A DNA stretch of 64,000 nt from Suillus spraguei (Eukaryota; Basidiomycota; Agaricomycetes; Boletales; Suillaceae), in the NCBI GenBank assembly GCA_016800925.1, contig JABCPU010000017.1, forward strand, positions 310,001 to 374,000, read 5' to 3'. The first letter of the stretch is position 1. The number at the start of each line of letters is the position of its first letter. Below, piece by piece: positions 21,500-33,595 of the stretch. The translations under genes were made by a program, and so were the position numbers. The notes under the pieces were generated by a model that saw only the letters and a list, made by a program, of their open reading frames with translations, did not search any database and was not told the DNA's origin.

Positions 21500-22254
21500 C
21501 TGCGCGACACTCCTAATGTATTCTGATTGATCTAGGCTGATACATCTGCGATGCTTTGTGATTGACTGGGTACATTAGCATCCTTGACGCAATACGAAAA
21601 TTATCGTGTGCGTTATTCTTTAGGGATTTGAGAGTCAAGGAGGCAGTGGAGAGTGGTCAGGATCTATCTCCCAGGTGAGTATCGTGACAGCTCCTCCAAC
21701 TTAAGCCATAAGATACATGGCGCAAAGCCTCTTGCGATTAATACATTAATATGGAGGCACACATGATCAGTTCAGTTGAACGGAATGATTTACCCGGCCC
21801 GCATTCGACTGGGCGTCCTAAACTTACCAAGACAATCAGTTCCCGGTCAGTGGCGTATGGTCACGCATCATACTAACCAGGGACACTGGTGCACTCATTG
21901 CTGTGCTTCGAGAACATCATAATCAGCAGGTCGCGACGCAACTTTGCGTCATTCGCGCCTCATAGCTCGCCAGGACATGTCATCTCTCACTAAGCCCGGA
22001 GTCAAGCTCCATTGTCTTCTGACCAACCTCCTATCACAATGGCCTATTATTGTCGGGCACACTGTGATAACCGCGTTATCTATTGCAGCGATCAATGAAC
22101 CATTTAGCTTCAGGATTGCATGCTCATCACATGCAATGTCAATGACGGGCATCGAAATCCCACCCTTCCAGCGCCCACGATGCAACATAACATATAAAGG
22201 GAGCATCCTAGTTCTTTGTGTATCGTCCATCCTTCATCGACACAATCAGCTGCA
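21500..22254. other. Intergenic region upstream of the dioxygenase gene
   Basis: No recognisable gene. It contains the probable dioxygenase promoter (an AT-rich acataacatataaaggg stretch near 22,184-22,200 resembles a TATA region about 60 nt before the ATG). Confidence 0.4.
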
Positions 22255-23737
22255 ATGGCGCCTTCAGTTTCTGATATTGTACCTCCCGTCACGGACGCCA
22301 TTGCCGATCTCAAGTTGGCAGCCACAAAGGAGGATGTATGTTGCTCATGTGTTATAGCTTTCGATTGTGTACCGACAACGCTTGTTTACAGAAAGACCCT
22401 TCGTACCCATTCTACTACCCCTATTATGACCCGAACGAGAAGTTCCCTCCAACACAAGTCTACGGTGTGTGAACGTCTCAGTTGAAGGAGGTCTGGAACT
22501 AACATCGAAGACAGAGCATACGGACCCCGGTGCCAAGGCGGACCGTGCAAAGCCTCACCTATTGACGCCCGAGACAAATGTCACCCATCTGAGCCCTTTC
22601 CTCGGGACCAAGATCTCCGGCGTGCAAATTTCCCAATTGAGCGAGGAAGGTCTCAATGAGCTCGCTCTGTACGCCGCGGAGAGGAAGGTTCTTATCTTCC
22701 GCAATCAAGACTTCAAGGATATAGGACCTGATAGGCAGATTGCGATCGCAAGTGGGGTATCCTGCGTTTATAACGAGCATGTTGACTCATGATATTTGGT
22801 TTACCAGGCACTTTGGACGAATTCATAGGCACCCGACCTCGGGGAATGTCAAGGGATACCCAGAGTTCCACGTCGGTGAGGTTGTTTATCACCACAGCTC
22901 TTTCCTATTCTCACCTTGACTGTAGTTTACCGGGATACTGAACATGACAGACTGAAGGAGATCATATCTGACGAACGTATCAACCGTACCCAATGGCATT
23001 CCGACGTTGTCAGTACAACCTCCCTTGCTGCAGCTTGCCCCGTCTCTGACATCCCTATATAGTCCTATGAGAAACAGCCCGCCGGAACCACGTTCTTCTT
23101 CATCCTAGATCAGGCATGTCACCCCGGTCATTACTATCCCACCAAACCTAATTCCAGCGCAGCCAGAAGTCGGTGGCGACACGCTATTCGCATCTCAGGT
23201 CGAAGCATACAACCGTCTTTCCCCCGAGTTCAAGAAGCGCCTTGAAGGCTTGCGCGCCGTGCACAGCGCCGTCGAGCAAGCAGAGTCCTCCCGCAGGCGT
23301 GGTGGGGTCGTGCGTCGGGAGCCTATCCTGACCGAGGTAGATGAGCATCTGCCTCTCGATATCACACGCTGATCTCGGTCGTGAAGCATCCTGTCGTGCG
23401 CCGGCACCCCGTGACTGGGGAGAAGGCACTCTACGTGAACCAGGGCTTCACGCGCCGCATCGTCGGCTACAAGACGGAGGAATCTGAGTACCTCCTGAAA
23501 TTCTTGTTCGACCACATTGCGAAGGGTGCAGACTTCCAGATTCGTGCGAGGTATGAGCCTGGCAGGTTGTTGTCTGGGTTAGTAGATCACGCTTCTTTTC
23601 GTGATCAATTGCTGAGATTATGTCGTTCGTAGGACAACCGAGTCACTGCTCACTCTGCTACTGGAGACTTCAATCCTGGTGAGAGGAGGCACGCAGTTCG
23701 TCTCACTCCCCAGGCGGAGGTTCCGACCGAAGTGTAA
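22255..23737 (+). CDS. TauD/TfdA-type Fe(II)/2-oxoglutarate dioxygenase (sulfonate dioxygenase), one apparent 1-nt deletion
   Basis: The family oxidises taurine or related sulfonates using 2-oxoglutarate and O2. Recognisable parts are MAPSVSDIVPPVTDAIADLK, YPFYYPYYDPNEKFPPTQV, THLSPFLGTKISGVQISQLS, the Fe-binding HxD in TQWHSDVSYEKQ, EVGGDTLFASQVEAYNRLS, HPVTGEKALYVNQGFTRRIV and the last part DNRVTAHSATGDFNPGERRH with distal His and Arg, ending at TAA 23,735-23,737. Seven or more short introns fit, one with a GC donor (gcatgt after ILDQ, about 23,112). Near 23,564 the Thr codon of YEPGTVVVW lacks one base, so the last catalytic segment is out of frame. This is either a sequencing error or a pseudogene; everything else fits a working gene. 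Confidence 0.9.
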
Positions 23738-24129
23738 AGCACCCATGAGCACAATGAATCTGTGAATTGTGAATGTATTTTATGAAGAATATATAACCGT
23801 GCTAAGTAGTACATCGCAAACAAAGAAAAAGAAGCCTCTACGAGGCTACTACATCCATTGGTTACGTTCCATTATGCTAAGTGCAAACCGAAGCAAACCC
23901 ACGCAAGACCTATATACAACACCCTCGTTAAGTAGGGTCAGTAGAAGAGATTGGAGCAATGACTGAAGACTAGTTCTGCGTCAGAAAAAAATGAGAGTTG
24001 CACAGCAAGGTGTGTTTACATGTAGAAACAGGCAGGAGGAGATTGTATTAATTCATGTCAACAAATGCAACGACAGAAATTTTTTGAAGGTAGTGTCTCA
24101 AAGCATCATGATAGAAATTGGGAGTTCGC

Positions 24130-25600
24130 CTACTGCTGCTTGCACTCTTCAGGGTTGACGGCACCGGCACTCGAGCCGCCGCGGCCTTTGGGAGGGCCAC
24201 GACGTCTTGGCAACTCAACTTCGGAATCAGAATCCTTGATAAGGATGAGCCACAGTGGGTGACGATCAAGTAGGTGGAAGATCATACCTCGTCATCGAAC
24301 TGGCCGTCCTCATCTTCATCGTCGTCCAAGTCATCAAAGCCATCTTCATCTTCATCCATAACGTCGTATTCAAGAGCTTTGCCAGTGAAATAATCGATGG
24401 CACGTGGGATGATCTGGAGCATTCATCAGTCGACAATTTTCCGATGATTGTGAGGATACTTACCTTCTCCTTGAGGTCCTCGCCAATCTGGTAGTCCATC
24501 TCCAGTTTCTCCTCCAGTTCCTCAAGCTCCTCGTCCTCCATATCTTCATTTACACTTTCAGGTGGGGGAGTAGGTGGCGAGAAAAAGTTGAAAAATGATC
24601 AGTTGGGCGTGCTTTTCGGACGAGTCGCGTGCGGTTGGTGTCTAAAGAAAATGATGAGATGCGTTCGATCAGATACGAATGACCGTACTCTTGTTCCGTT
24701 GTTTTTTGATCTCGAACTCCTTCGTCAAGTCTTTGTCCTCTTTCCACTTAATCTCCGTGCCGATCGCGCGATCGTACACGAAGTCACCAGTATAGCCCAC
24801 CTCTTCCTGATAGAGGTAAGTCTTATCAAGAACGTCATTCTCGAAGAAATCGTTTGGGCTGAAGATAAAGCTGATCTTGAATCCGGGTTTTAGTGAGTCA
24901 CTGGGAAGGTACGATAACCGAATGTCAATGAGATTCTTGAGTGCACCAGCGTCCCGTTCTGTGATAATCTCTGAGAGTCCGACATGATTGCGGAGTGCCG
25001 TAAGCCAAAACTCTGGGATAGCCGCTGGTACGGCTTCATCATTGGGAGGTGGCGTGTATGATGGATCATCCTTCAAAGAAGCTCGACTGCCAGCTTCGAT
25101 CTCCTCTGCAGTGGCTTGAGCAGCACCCGAGATGATCGCATTTCTCCGCTCATACAGAGGTTTTTGAAGCTCGAGGTACTGATAGCAAGAAAGAAAGAAA
25201 AAATCAGACAGCACATAAATTAAGAAAAATGACGACGGACCTTCTTTTCAAGTTCCAGGCATTCGCGCTTGTACTGATTCTGCAGCTCATTTTGCTTGAC
25301 CTGAACCCCTTTCAAGGCCTCTACGCTCTTCCTCACATCGTTGGGCAGACTCTCAATGTACCCAGAGCTCTTTCCGACGAGATCTGCAAGGCGACCTTGA
25401 ACAAGATCAAATATCGCGCCTGGGGCACCAGCCATCTGAGCAAGATCTTCGTTTTCATCTTCGGCAGGTTCATTATCTTCCGAGATGTCAGGGACTGTTG
25501 GACGCGAAAGACCGGCAGCGATGGGAGCGTGCGTCAAGGGCGTGTTTTGTGGAGTCGGTGCTGTGATATCACCATGAGCAATGGGCACGTTAGAGGACAT
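24130..25600 (-). CDS. NAP1: Nucleosome assembly protein NAP1, one apparent 1-nt deletion
   Basis: NAP1 is an acidic histone H2A-H2B chaperone that shuttles between nucleus and cytoplasm. The minus strand gives [19 protein letters not shown], the dimerisation helix ([20 protein letters not shown]) and, after an intron at about 25,245-25,180, [16 protein letters not shown]. Then come [59 protein letters not shown] and [11 protein letters not shown], and after this the acidic region [40 protein letters not shown] and a [14 protein letters not shown] tail, ending RGPPKGRGG...EECKQQ. Between ARPTD and the expected [12 protein letters not shown] (about 24,575-24,603) one base is missing, so the frame breaks in the most conserved part. 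For a gene this important, an assembly indel is the likelier explanation. Confidence 0.92.
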
Positions 25601-25679
25601 GATGGGTAGATAGAAAGAGATGACCCGCAAATTTGTTTGTCGAAAATCAGTAAACAAGCGCGCAATGTAAAGCAAGCGG

Positions 25680-28600
25680 AGTTTCGGTTCATGCCGGTCG
25701 CATCTTACAAGTAGCCTGCCACCTCCTTCAGGTTACTGCCAACTCAAGGCATGGCATTGACGGCGTTGGCTAGTAGTGAGATGACATGTCAGCCAGGGGC
25801 CTTTGAGTTCTCGGGTATGATCTGCGCTATGTATTAGAACGCGCTACTCATTTCATATGCAGCCGATATAGACCAATGTATGCCTCGTTTCTTACTTGAT
25901 TCAGCTATCGTGGCTGGTTTATGAGAGTAGCTTGCCACGGATGGCAATGATGGTCGCCGCGATTAGGTCACAATGTTCCACCGCACGAATGTCGCGAGGT
26001 TGTTTGGCGCATCGCTTGGGTACGCTCCACCCTCCATGTTTGCGTCTAGGGTCAACTTCTGATAACAATCGGGACCATGACAGATTTGAATCAGCTGTAT
26101 CTGAAAGACATAGTGTTAAATTGTGTTTTCGTAACCGATGCCTCGTGAGCGCTGGTGAGCCGCCAGAGCTAACCAGGAAGAGGGTTTTTAGCCACCTGCG
26201 ATCTCGGAGGACTCATAGCTATCTGAGTGTTGGCTTGTGGCGCATAACAACTTGCCAATTGCCTAGATCCCACTAACACTAGCGTTTAGTAATCCTTATC
26301 CGCTAAGGAATGTCATTACGACCTTGTTTCCATTCTTTCAACGAACACTCAATTGATCATTTAGTTTAATATATTCGGGACATCGTCTACCAGCTGCGTC
26401 GCACGATTCCAGCTTCACGTCATAGATATGGGCGATGTCCTCCCTTTCTCTGCAGCTGCTCGGATTAGTTTTTGGATACTATTACCAGGCGTGCCATTCT
26501 TCTACCGTAATTCTTTGCGCCTAAATAGAGTGTTGGAATTAACCGAGAAGCCATTGGCTAGTAGTTTCTCCCACCGCCACTAGTACCGTATGCGACCTTC
26601 TCTCTGCCCTATTTTTTGTCCTATCCGAAGTTCCATCCGAACGAATCAAGTTGATCTTGGGGTATGCTATTGCATTTATTCATAGTATCCCTTTTCCCGT
26701 TGACAGTACCATGAGGCTCCAGTCAGTGACTCATACTAGTCATATTTGTCAAGCGGTATATGAATTTTCTCAGAGGCGTCGCAGTCAATTGCAAGAACTG
26801 AAGATGAATAGTTGTATGTTCAAAGTTTGGCCCCACAATTACGGAGGCTTGATCGATCGATCATCTAGATCCAAGAAAACCATGTTTCACTAGTCATGCA
26901 AACGCAATTTCAAACCATACTTGCCATGTGTTACCAGGGACGCCTCGGAGCTTCAGTACTTCAGTCCCAGTGAAAACTGACTATGACGGGAGGTGTCGTG
27001 TGACGATAGGCGCAGCTCAGTGGAAAAGCATATGACACCATGTAGTGAGCGAATCAATATATGCGGGGGCGGGTTCCCTCATGCGCATTTGAGCGTTTAT
27101 ACTCGCTCCCCTTGCCAAATGGTTGAGAGTGTACATCCTTCGTCGATAGCTGAATATGAATCTCGATACCACCGCTAGGTTGTGAAATGCCTAATATGCC
27201 ATATATCCCGCAAGTCCATCTCGCAAGGCGTACCGCTAGATGGATTTGGCGACGCTCCTTCAGAAAGCGCTATGCAAGTCTATAACGAGTTTTAGTCAGT
27301 CAATAATTGAAGGAAGCATTTTCACCTGATGGTGCGAGGTGCTCTCGCAAGGCCTAGTTGTCATGCATGTGTGCGCCCTAAAAACATACAGTTAGTTAAT
27401 AAAAATGATAGAAAACAAAACTCGCCTGCTGAAACAAGCCAAAGTGAGGCTGTGAAACTTGCATTGGCATGGTGAGAACAAATCTGCGTTGGGTGACATC
27501 ACATTCACCGGGGTAGAACCCTGAAAATGTGTTATTGACAAGAGGCTAGAGCCCATCGTAAACAATACATTTTCAGGGTCTGCTTCTCGTCCCAGCCATA
27601 TAATGCACGGGGGTTAGAGCTGTAACAATCATCGAGTTGACTCAATGACCGCCGGAATATGCCGAGTCAAGAACATTTCATCGTCACATAGTACTTGAAG
27701 TAATGCATGCAAATAGAGATAATGCAAATGCAACAAAGGGAAGCGCACGAAGTTAGCACTTTGCAATGGAATGTTGCAAGCACGATGTGTACAATAAGTC
27801 AGATTATGATAAACGAGCATATCCAAACATGTAACTAAAAAGGAAAGTCACCTATCGTCACACCGCGACAGTCAGTTTTCACTGCGCTTCAATCCTTGAT
27901 CAACGCAATACTTTGATCAAGGGCGTTTTCACATTCTAATAACCGATCAGATGGCTCCATATAGTAGGTTTGCATGCCATCGAAACACTCCTGCAATTCT
28001 AGTAGTGATATTTTCCGTTCCCAACAGCTTTTGGTCAATCCGCTACCATTGTCTCGTGTGCAAGGAGATTCAAAATTCCTGCATTCTATCTGTACAATAA
28101 GTCAAGACTCTGGGCTTCCTCGTGGAACGCATCGCGAGTGCTAATGAAGATATTCCGAGTTTGATTCGGATGTTAGAGTCAAAGCGTTCTAGGTACATCA
28201 CATACATCATTACCATTACTTGAGCTTTTGATCCAATTTATGTCCATTGAGGTAGTCTACCCTATGTCGGACATTACTAGCTAGCCTAAGGGGCCCTTGC
28301 CTCTACGATATCTCGAGCTTCTCAAGACTCGCAGATGAGTCCTTGCGTGGGCCTTTTTAGTTCTTGGCATTGACGTCGTTGCAAAATTGACCCCTGGAAC
28401 AGAACATCAGGTGATCAAGATAGACTCGCAGGCAGGTGATACAGTCTGCTTCTATTATATCGGCAAGTCGTTTCTGATACCCCTGACCCCATTTGCGGAA
28501 CAGGTACGCACAGACTTCCTCGCGTATCAAGCACCGACGGAACCGTACTCTCGGTATATACAGACGAGTATTCTTGGGGGGCTGGCAGGGGTAGCTGCAC

Positions 28601-29880
28601 AGTTTGAGTTCTTATAGTCGAACTCACACACCGTCCTGTTATCCCCTAACAGCATCTTGACCTGTATGGTGTTCGACTAAACCGGACATCCTGTCTCATT
28701 GCGCCTAGAACTGCGGTCCTAGATTCTGTGAGTTTTCGGACAGTACCCGTGTGTTCTATCTAAAATTATCCGTAAAATCGAAGATCCTGCCCCAACCCCA
28801 TCTCAGTGCGTTCACCTCCAGACAAAGTCACCTTCGAATTCTCATGATATGAATATGTTTCGACACCCCAATGTACATGTGGGGAGTCATGTGACCGACG
28901 AACGCATCTCCTCGACCCGGTCGACCGTACCGGACTCAACCCGGTTGCATTTGCGGAGGAGAAGAACACGGTGCGTACCTCGTTGCCCCCTTCCATCCCT
29001 GTCCGAAGAAACGAAGAGTCCTCATGGTGATTGACATCACCAAGTCGAGGCTTATTAGCTTCGACATACGTACGATGGCGTAAAGTGCACCGGAAATAAC
29101 GCTGAAAATGGTATCGGTATTCTTTTATTTGCGTCGTCAGTGACATAAGTATATGTGACGGCTACATAACCTGCCTTTTTCAACCCGTCAGACTGTTGGA
29201 ATGGAATTCTGATTCTTGATATTTATCGATAGATTGTCTGGACCCATGACATGCTTTAGATAAGACTGAGTACATATCGGGGGTGCGGAACACCCTATCC
29301 CCATCACATTTTCGATTGCAGGCCAGGGCTTCAAATTAATTTTCAGGGACTGAAGTGATCCGTCTTTCCTGGACTCGTATCTACCACGCTCAACATTGAA
29401 AATGCTTCCCGCCAAGAGCTATTCTCCATTAATGGCTTAGACCCTGGAACCTGAGAGCGGTATTTATGTCAAAGCGCCCGAGTGGCGTGTACGAGGAATT
29501 TCTAAAGTTACATACGGGCGTTAGTCCTTAACCTTATGGTACTTTTGGTATCAGATCATCACGTTAAGATGTTCAATCACATTGCTAATATTACGAATCA
29601 AATGTATATAGTAACAAAAGGTTTAACAAAAAGGTTTGAAGTGTGAATACGTCAGACAAATAGAAATCCAGAGCCGAAGGAGTGGTCTATAGGTTGAGGA
29701 CCGTGAGGAATAGGATTACGAAGTGCGTCATGAGATTGGAGGGTGGTATCGCAGGACATAAAAGGACAAAACATAGATGGGACGGAATGATTGAATACTA
29801 ACCATTTTCGAGAGAGAAAGTCATGAAATGGGTAGCGCTAGACTGGCGTCCACGATGCAAGATATCGACTAAATATCTAT
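25680..29880. other. Gene-poor region of about 4 kb
   Basis: Only short unsupported ORFs are present (for example 25,896-26,276 and 28,387-28,617), with no domains and no homologous exon structure that I can see. The one notable structure is the hairpin at 27,518-27,579, listed separately. The right end holds the 3' flank of the acetate transporter gene. Confidence 0.5.
27518..27579. repeat. Inverted repeat (hairpin, arms about 18-20 nt)
   Basis: accctgaaaatgtgttattg at 27,518-27,537 is matched in reverse complement by caatacattttcagggt at 27,563-27,579 (three bases shorter), with a loop of about 25 nt. It is isolated in gene-poor DNA. It could be a small MITE remnant or a structured transcript end. 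Confidence 0.6.
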
Positions 29881-29906
29881 CCCACCGGATTCAATCAGCC
29901 CGGCGT

Positions 29907-30890
29907 TCAGTCCGCGCGCTCTTGCTTGATAGTTCCCATGGGGATGACAAACCAACTTTCTCCCTTGACGAGCAACTCGGAAAGACCGCAGTAGTATGCA
30001 ATCAGAGCAGTGAGAATACCGAATCCACCACCAGCCCTTGTAACATGGACCTTGGATGTCCAGGCGCCAGCCGCGAGGAGTATGAAGGTAATGCACAGGA
30101 AGAAGAGAAGGCCGATGAAGCTGAAGTTACGACGAAGCGCACCAATCCTATCGAGGATGCATTAAAAGTTAAATAAAATCCAAAAGAAAGCCTGACGCAC
30201 ATGAGCAAGAATGTGAAAACAAACCAGGTCATCAGGTAGATGCCGATTGCCTGGTTCAGCTCATCATCATTTCCATCGTACGCAGCGACAATTCCAGAGC
30301 CGGGTATGAAGATAGTAGCGTATGACATCCAGAATGCACCGTAGGAAGTAAAAGCTGACCAACAAAACCGTCAGTATCACATTTAGATGGTCAGTGAAAT
30401 AAAGAATAGAGCCGGAATGTTCTGCCTGATAGCAAGAAACGGGTTGACCAAAATAGGTAGGCTCCGATCCAGATCACATGACCGCAGCGATCGCGTTGGT
30501 CGACAAAATAATACACGTCCACCATGGGCAGGCGAAGAGACAATTACAACCAAATCACTAACCTGTTGCACCAAATACATTGCCGCGGGGGAACTCCCAC
30601 ATACCAGCAAGAAGCTGGGCAAGACCACCACAGAAGCAAGCCATGCCGACGACTACATTAGGGACAGCGATTCCACGCGCGTTGACGGTGTAGAGGGATA
30701 GAATGAAGGTCGTAGACGCGAACGAGAAGAGACCACTATTATATAATGAGCTCAGATCCCCGGCGGGCACGATAAACAGAGTGAACTTACAGTGCACCTG
30801 GGTTGGCGATGCGCGTTGCGGGACGGGTGCAGGCCTCACGTGCTTCTCGTGCATTTGGTCGGTGGAGTTAGCTTTCTCGACGTCAGACAT
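29907..30890 (-). CDS. Acetate transporter, GPR1/FUN34/YaaH (Ady2) family, one apparent 1-nt deletion
   Basis: Six-helix plasma-membrane acetate/H+ (or ammonium-linked) transporter family. The minus strand shows MSDVEKANSTDQMHEKHV, the family signature (R)IANPGAL-GLFSFASTTF split by an intron, then NARGIAVPNVVVGMACFCGG, LLAGMWEFPRGNVFGAT and, after a 200-nt intron, FTSYGAFWMSYATIFIPGSG. It continues with IYLMTWFVFTFLLM, IGALRRNFSFIGLLFFLCIT and GGGFGILTALIAYYCGLSEL, ending KQERAD at TGA 29,907-29,909. Between the ATG (30,890) and the signature the frame is off by one base near 30,836 (CACGTGAGGCC where one G seems missing), which would put all membrane helices out of frame. It is otherwise complete. 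Confidence 0.92.
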
Positions 30891-31019
30891 GGTGAATGAG
30901 TGGGTTATTGTAGAGAATTTGAAAATGCGCAGAACAGAGAAGTTGGACAAGGTTGAGAAGCCATCGAACCCGCTATTTATCCAGCGGGAGAACCGAAATA
31001 AGAAACGGTGAATTTGTGT

Positions 31020-33595
31020 ATGACTAAGCAGGCCGCACTAGCATAAACTTAATTAATCAAAGATGCAGCAACCAGGCTTGTGATGCGACCGCGACCGCTT
31101 CCAGCTAACGTCGGGCTCCATCCACATAACCGCATCAATTCATTCCACGTTCTGTCACTTCATCTTTGCGCCCGTCAACAAAGTTCTCCACGGCGTTGCA
31201 AAACAAATGGCCGCCGCCTTTGTCGCATATGAGCCCTTGTTATACTTGTGCGGTCTTGGCATTTGTTGACATCACGTTAACGCTTTCCCCGGATTCACTT
31301 CTATTCGAGCGCCGAAATAAATAATAATGATAAAAAAGTGATACAACTTCTAACCAAATTTAAATTTTGACCTTGATCCTTCTATCGGATCCATGCATGT
31401 GATGCTGGGGCAAAAGCAATAATGTTTCTATACTGCTCAGGTTATAATGTGCTGTTTGGTCGCAGACCAAGCGTATCCGAGTCTGGAGAGACAAACGGTG
31501 TGTGTCGCCCTTGAAGCGAGTTCCACAGGACCCAGGTCGGCTTAAGGTCTCTGTTTTAATTATGTAGTGATCTTTTGTTCGACCCATCAAGACTAGTGGG
31601 TCACCGTGCGTTATTACCACTTGGAATTCGGCGGGTAATACTTTATTTTTCAGTTATGTCTGAGGCCTGAGGAGCCATCGGCGAGTAACAGGTGGTGTAA
31701 TAACATTGGACATTGAGTATTTCTCAAAGGTATATTTTTTGGCCACCACTCGCAGTGCTAGTGATAGTGTTGACGTTATAAAAAATATTCACTCCGGAAA
31801 CACGCATGTAGCCCGATGGGGCCGTCGCCGAGTTAGCGCTGGTGGCTCGGAACATATATACCGTACTTACGTGTGTGAATCCCTCCGGGCAAGAGTGGAG
31901 AAAGGTGACCGTTCGGCGTCCAAACTCGAGGCTGGTCAGTGGCGGGTGGGCCAGTGAGGGATGGGTTGGATAATTTGCATTTCAAGTCGACCTTTGGATC
32001 AAACATAGTTACAATAATTTGCAGATTCACTTTGGGTATGAATACAGGTGGATATACAAAAGTGTGGTTCTAGGAGTGCACGCCGCTTGACATGGGCCCG
32101 CTCCCACGTGCCCTCCTCCCGCTCGGCAGCGCCAGGCAATCGTCGGGAGGAGCATGGTATCCGAAACTCTCACTGATCCTGTCATTGGCAGCATCAGACA
32201 ATCATATCGGCTGGAGCTTGATGACGCACAATACCCGAATCTGCCAGCGTACACAATGAGTAATCGATTCTGCCAACACTCGTCAGCATGTCAAACCAAA
32301 TTCTCAAGTTCAGCACCTGCCAGGCAGACATCAAAACGGACGCAACCTTGTCGACGTCGTTCGGACCCTACTTCTGAGTTTAGTAGATGTATCAACAGAA
32401 AGGACAAACACAAATAATCGAAAGTATCATATGGGGTACTGGCGCTTGACAGCTACCAAGCAATTCGACCCCGTGGTGTGACCACATACGCTATAAATGA
32501 GCAAGTTGGATCAAAAGAGTAGCAATAGTAGTACTACATACCCATGAAAAAGGGACGGACCAACTTGCAGCCTTGATGGCCGCGGGTTTCACCGCACCTT
32601 TCCCTCCAACAGGTCCCGCTCATGAACACACGCAGCTCGGTTAGCTACCAACTTGAAGGGCAAAGAGCTTAATCACAAACTCGGGACTATGACATGTGCC
32701 GAGCTCACGACACGACCACTGAGAAATGCGCGATCGGTCACTAGTTATTGAAAGGTAGATGGGACCGGTGAGCAACGTGTTGAGCTATTATGACTCATGA
32801 GGTTGCATCGTGGTATTAGTCGAAGGGGCTTGGCGGGAAATAAAGGAACTCAACTCAAGGGTCGGGTCAAGGCGGTGTCTTTCCAGAAGGTGGATATGAA
32901 TGCTATATGAATGGGTCGAGTCATTACTAAGATAATTACTTTTAAACCAAGCCTGATTTGCGCTTTCGTGGTCGGACGCTCAAATTTCGTCCACGTCGAG
33001 TTTGAGTCTGGGATCACTATATGTCAGCCATGCAGCAGCCCCAACGTGTCCCGTAAATACAATCATGAACGTGTAGGGCGCTAGAAAATGTTTCTAACAA
33101 AGCAGTAATGCTGAACTTTGGTGGGTGCCGTGAGTACGCAATTAGTGCATGATGAGTCCGCCAGTTCTTACTAATTTCACCGAATAGAAACCTTTTCCGA
33201 GTCACATGCGTGTTTCTGCCCGTGCTTGTCCCCAGGCCGTGCCAGTGGATCCGACCGTTCGAGATCATCCGAAGGTAGAGCGGCCCCGCTGCCGCAACTT
33301 GTTCGACAGCTGTCACCGATTCCTTCTGACAGCTGCTGTAGCCACCACTGATGCACCGCTCAGTTTCTCTAAAAGGCGAACCATCTGATCAAACAATCAT
33401 CAGCTAATATCATCATTCTCAGTCACCGTATCGATTGCATTCCCTGGTACAAATAAATATACAACGTATGCGTCTATCGGGGTCGTAAATACAGTTTCAG
33501 GTGCTCTAATATATCCTATGTACATCGACTTGCCGGGAGAGAACGTTTATCTTATCATCCATCTAACGCGATTCATACATCCCTGCTTCAGGGCA
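31020..33595. other. Gene-poor region
   Basis: Upstream flank of the acetate transporter and 3' flank of the PIN-like carrier. I find no ORF with a recognisable domain and no convincing repeat. Confidence 0.45.

Noticed and set aside
25896..26276. 126-codon plus-strand ORF upstream of NAP1
   Set aside because: No domain, Arg/Ser/His-biased composition and no splice structure. Probably chance.
28387..28617. 76-codon ORF in gene-poor region
   Set aside because: Short, no recognisable domain, no neighbouring exons in frame.
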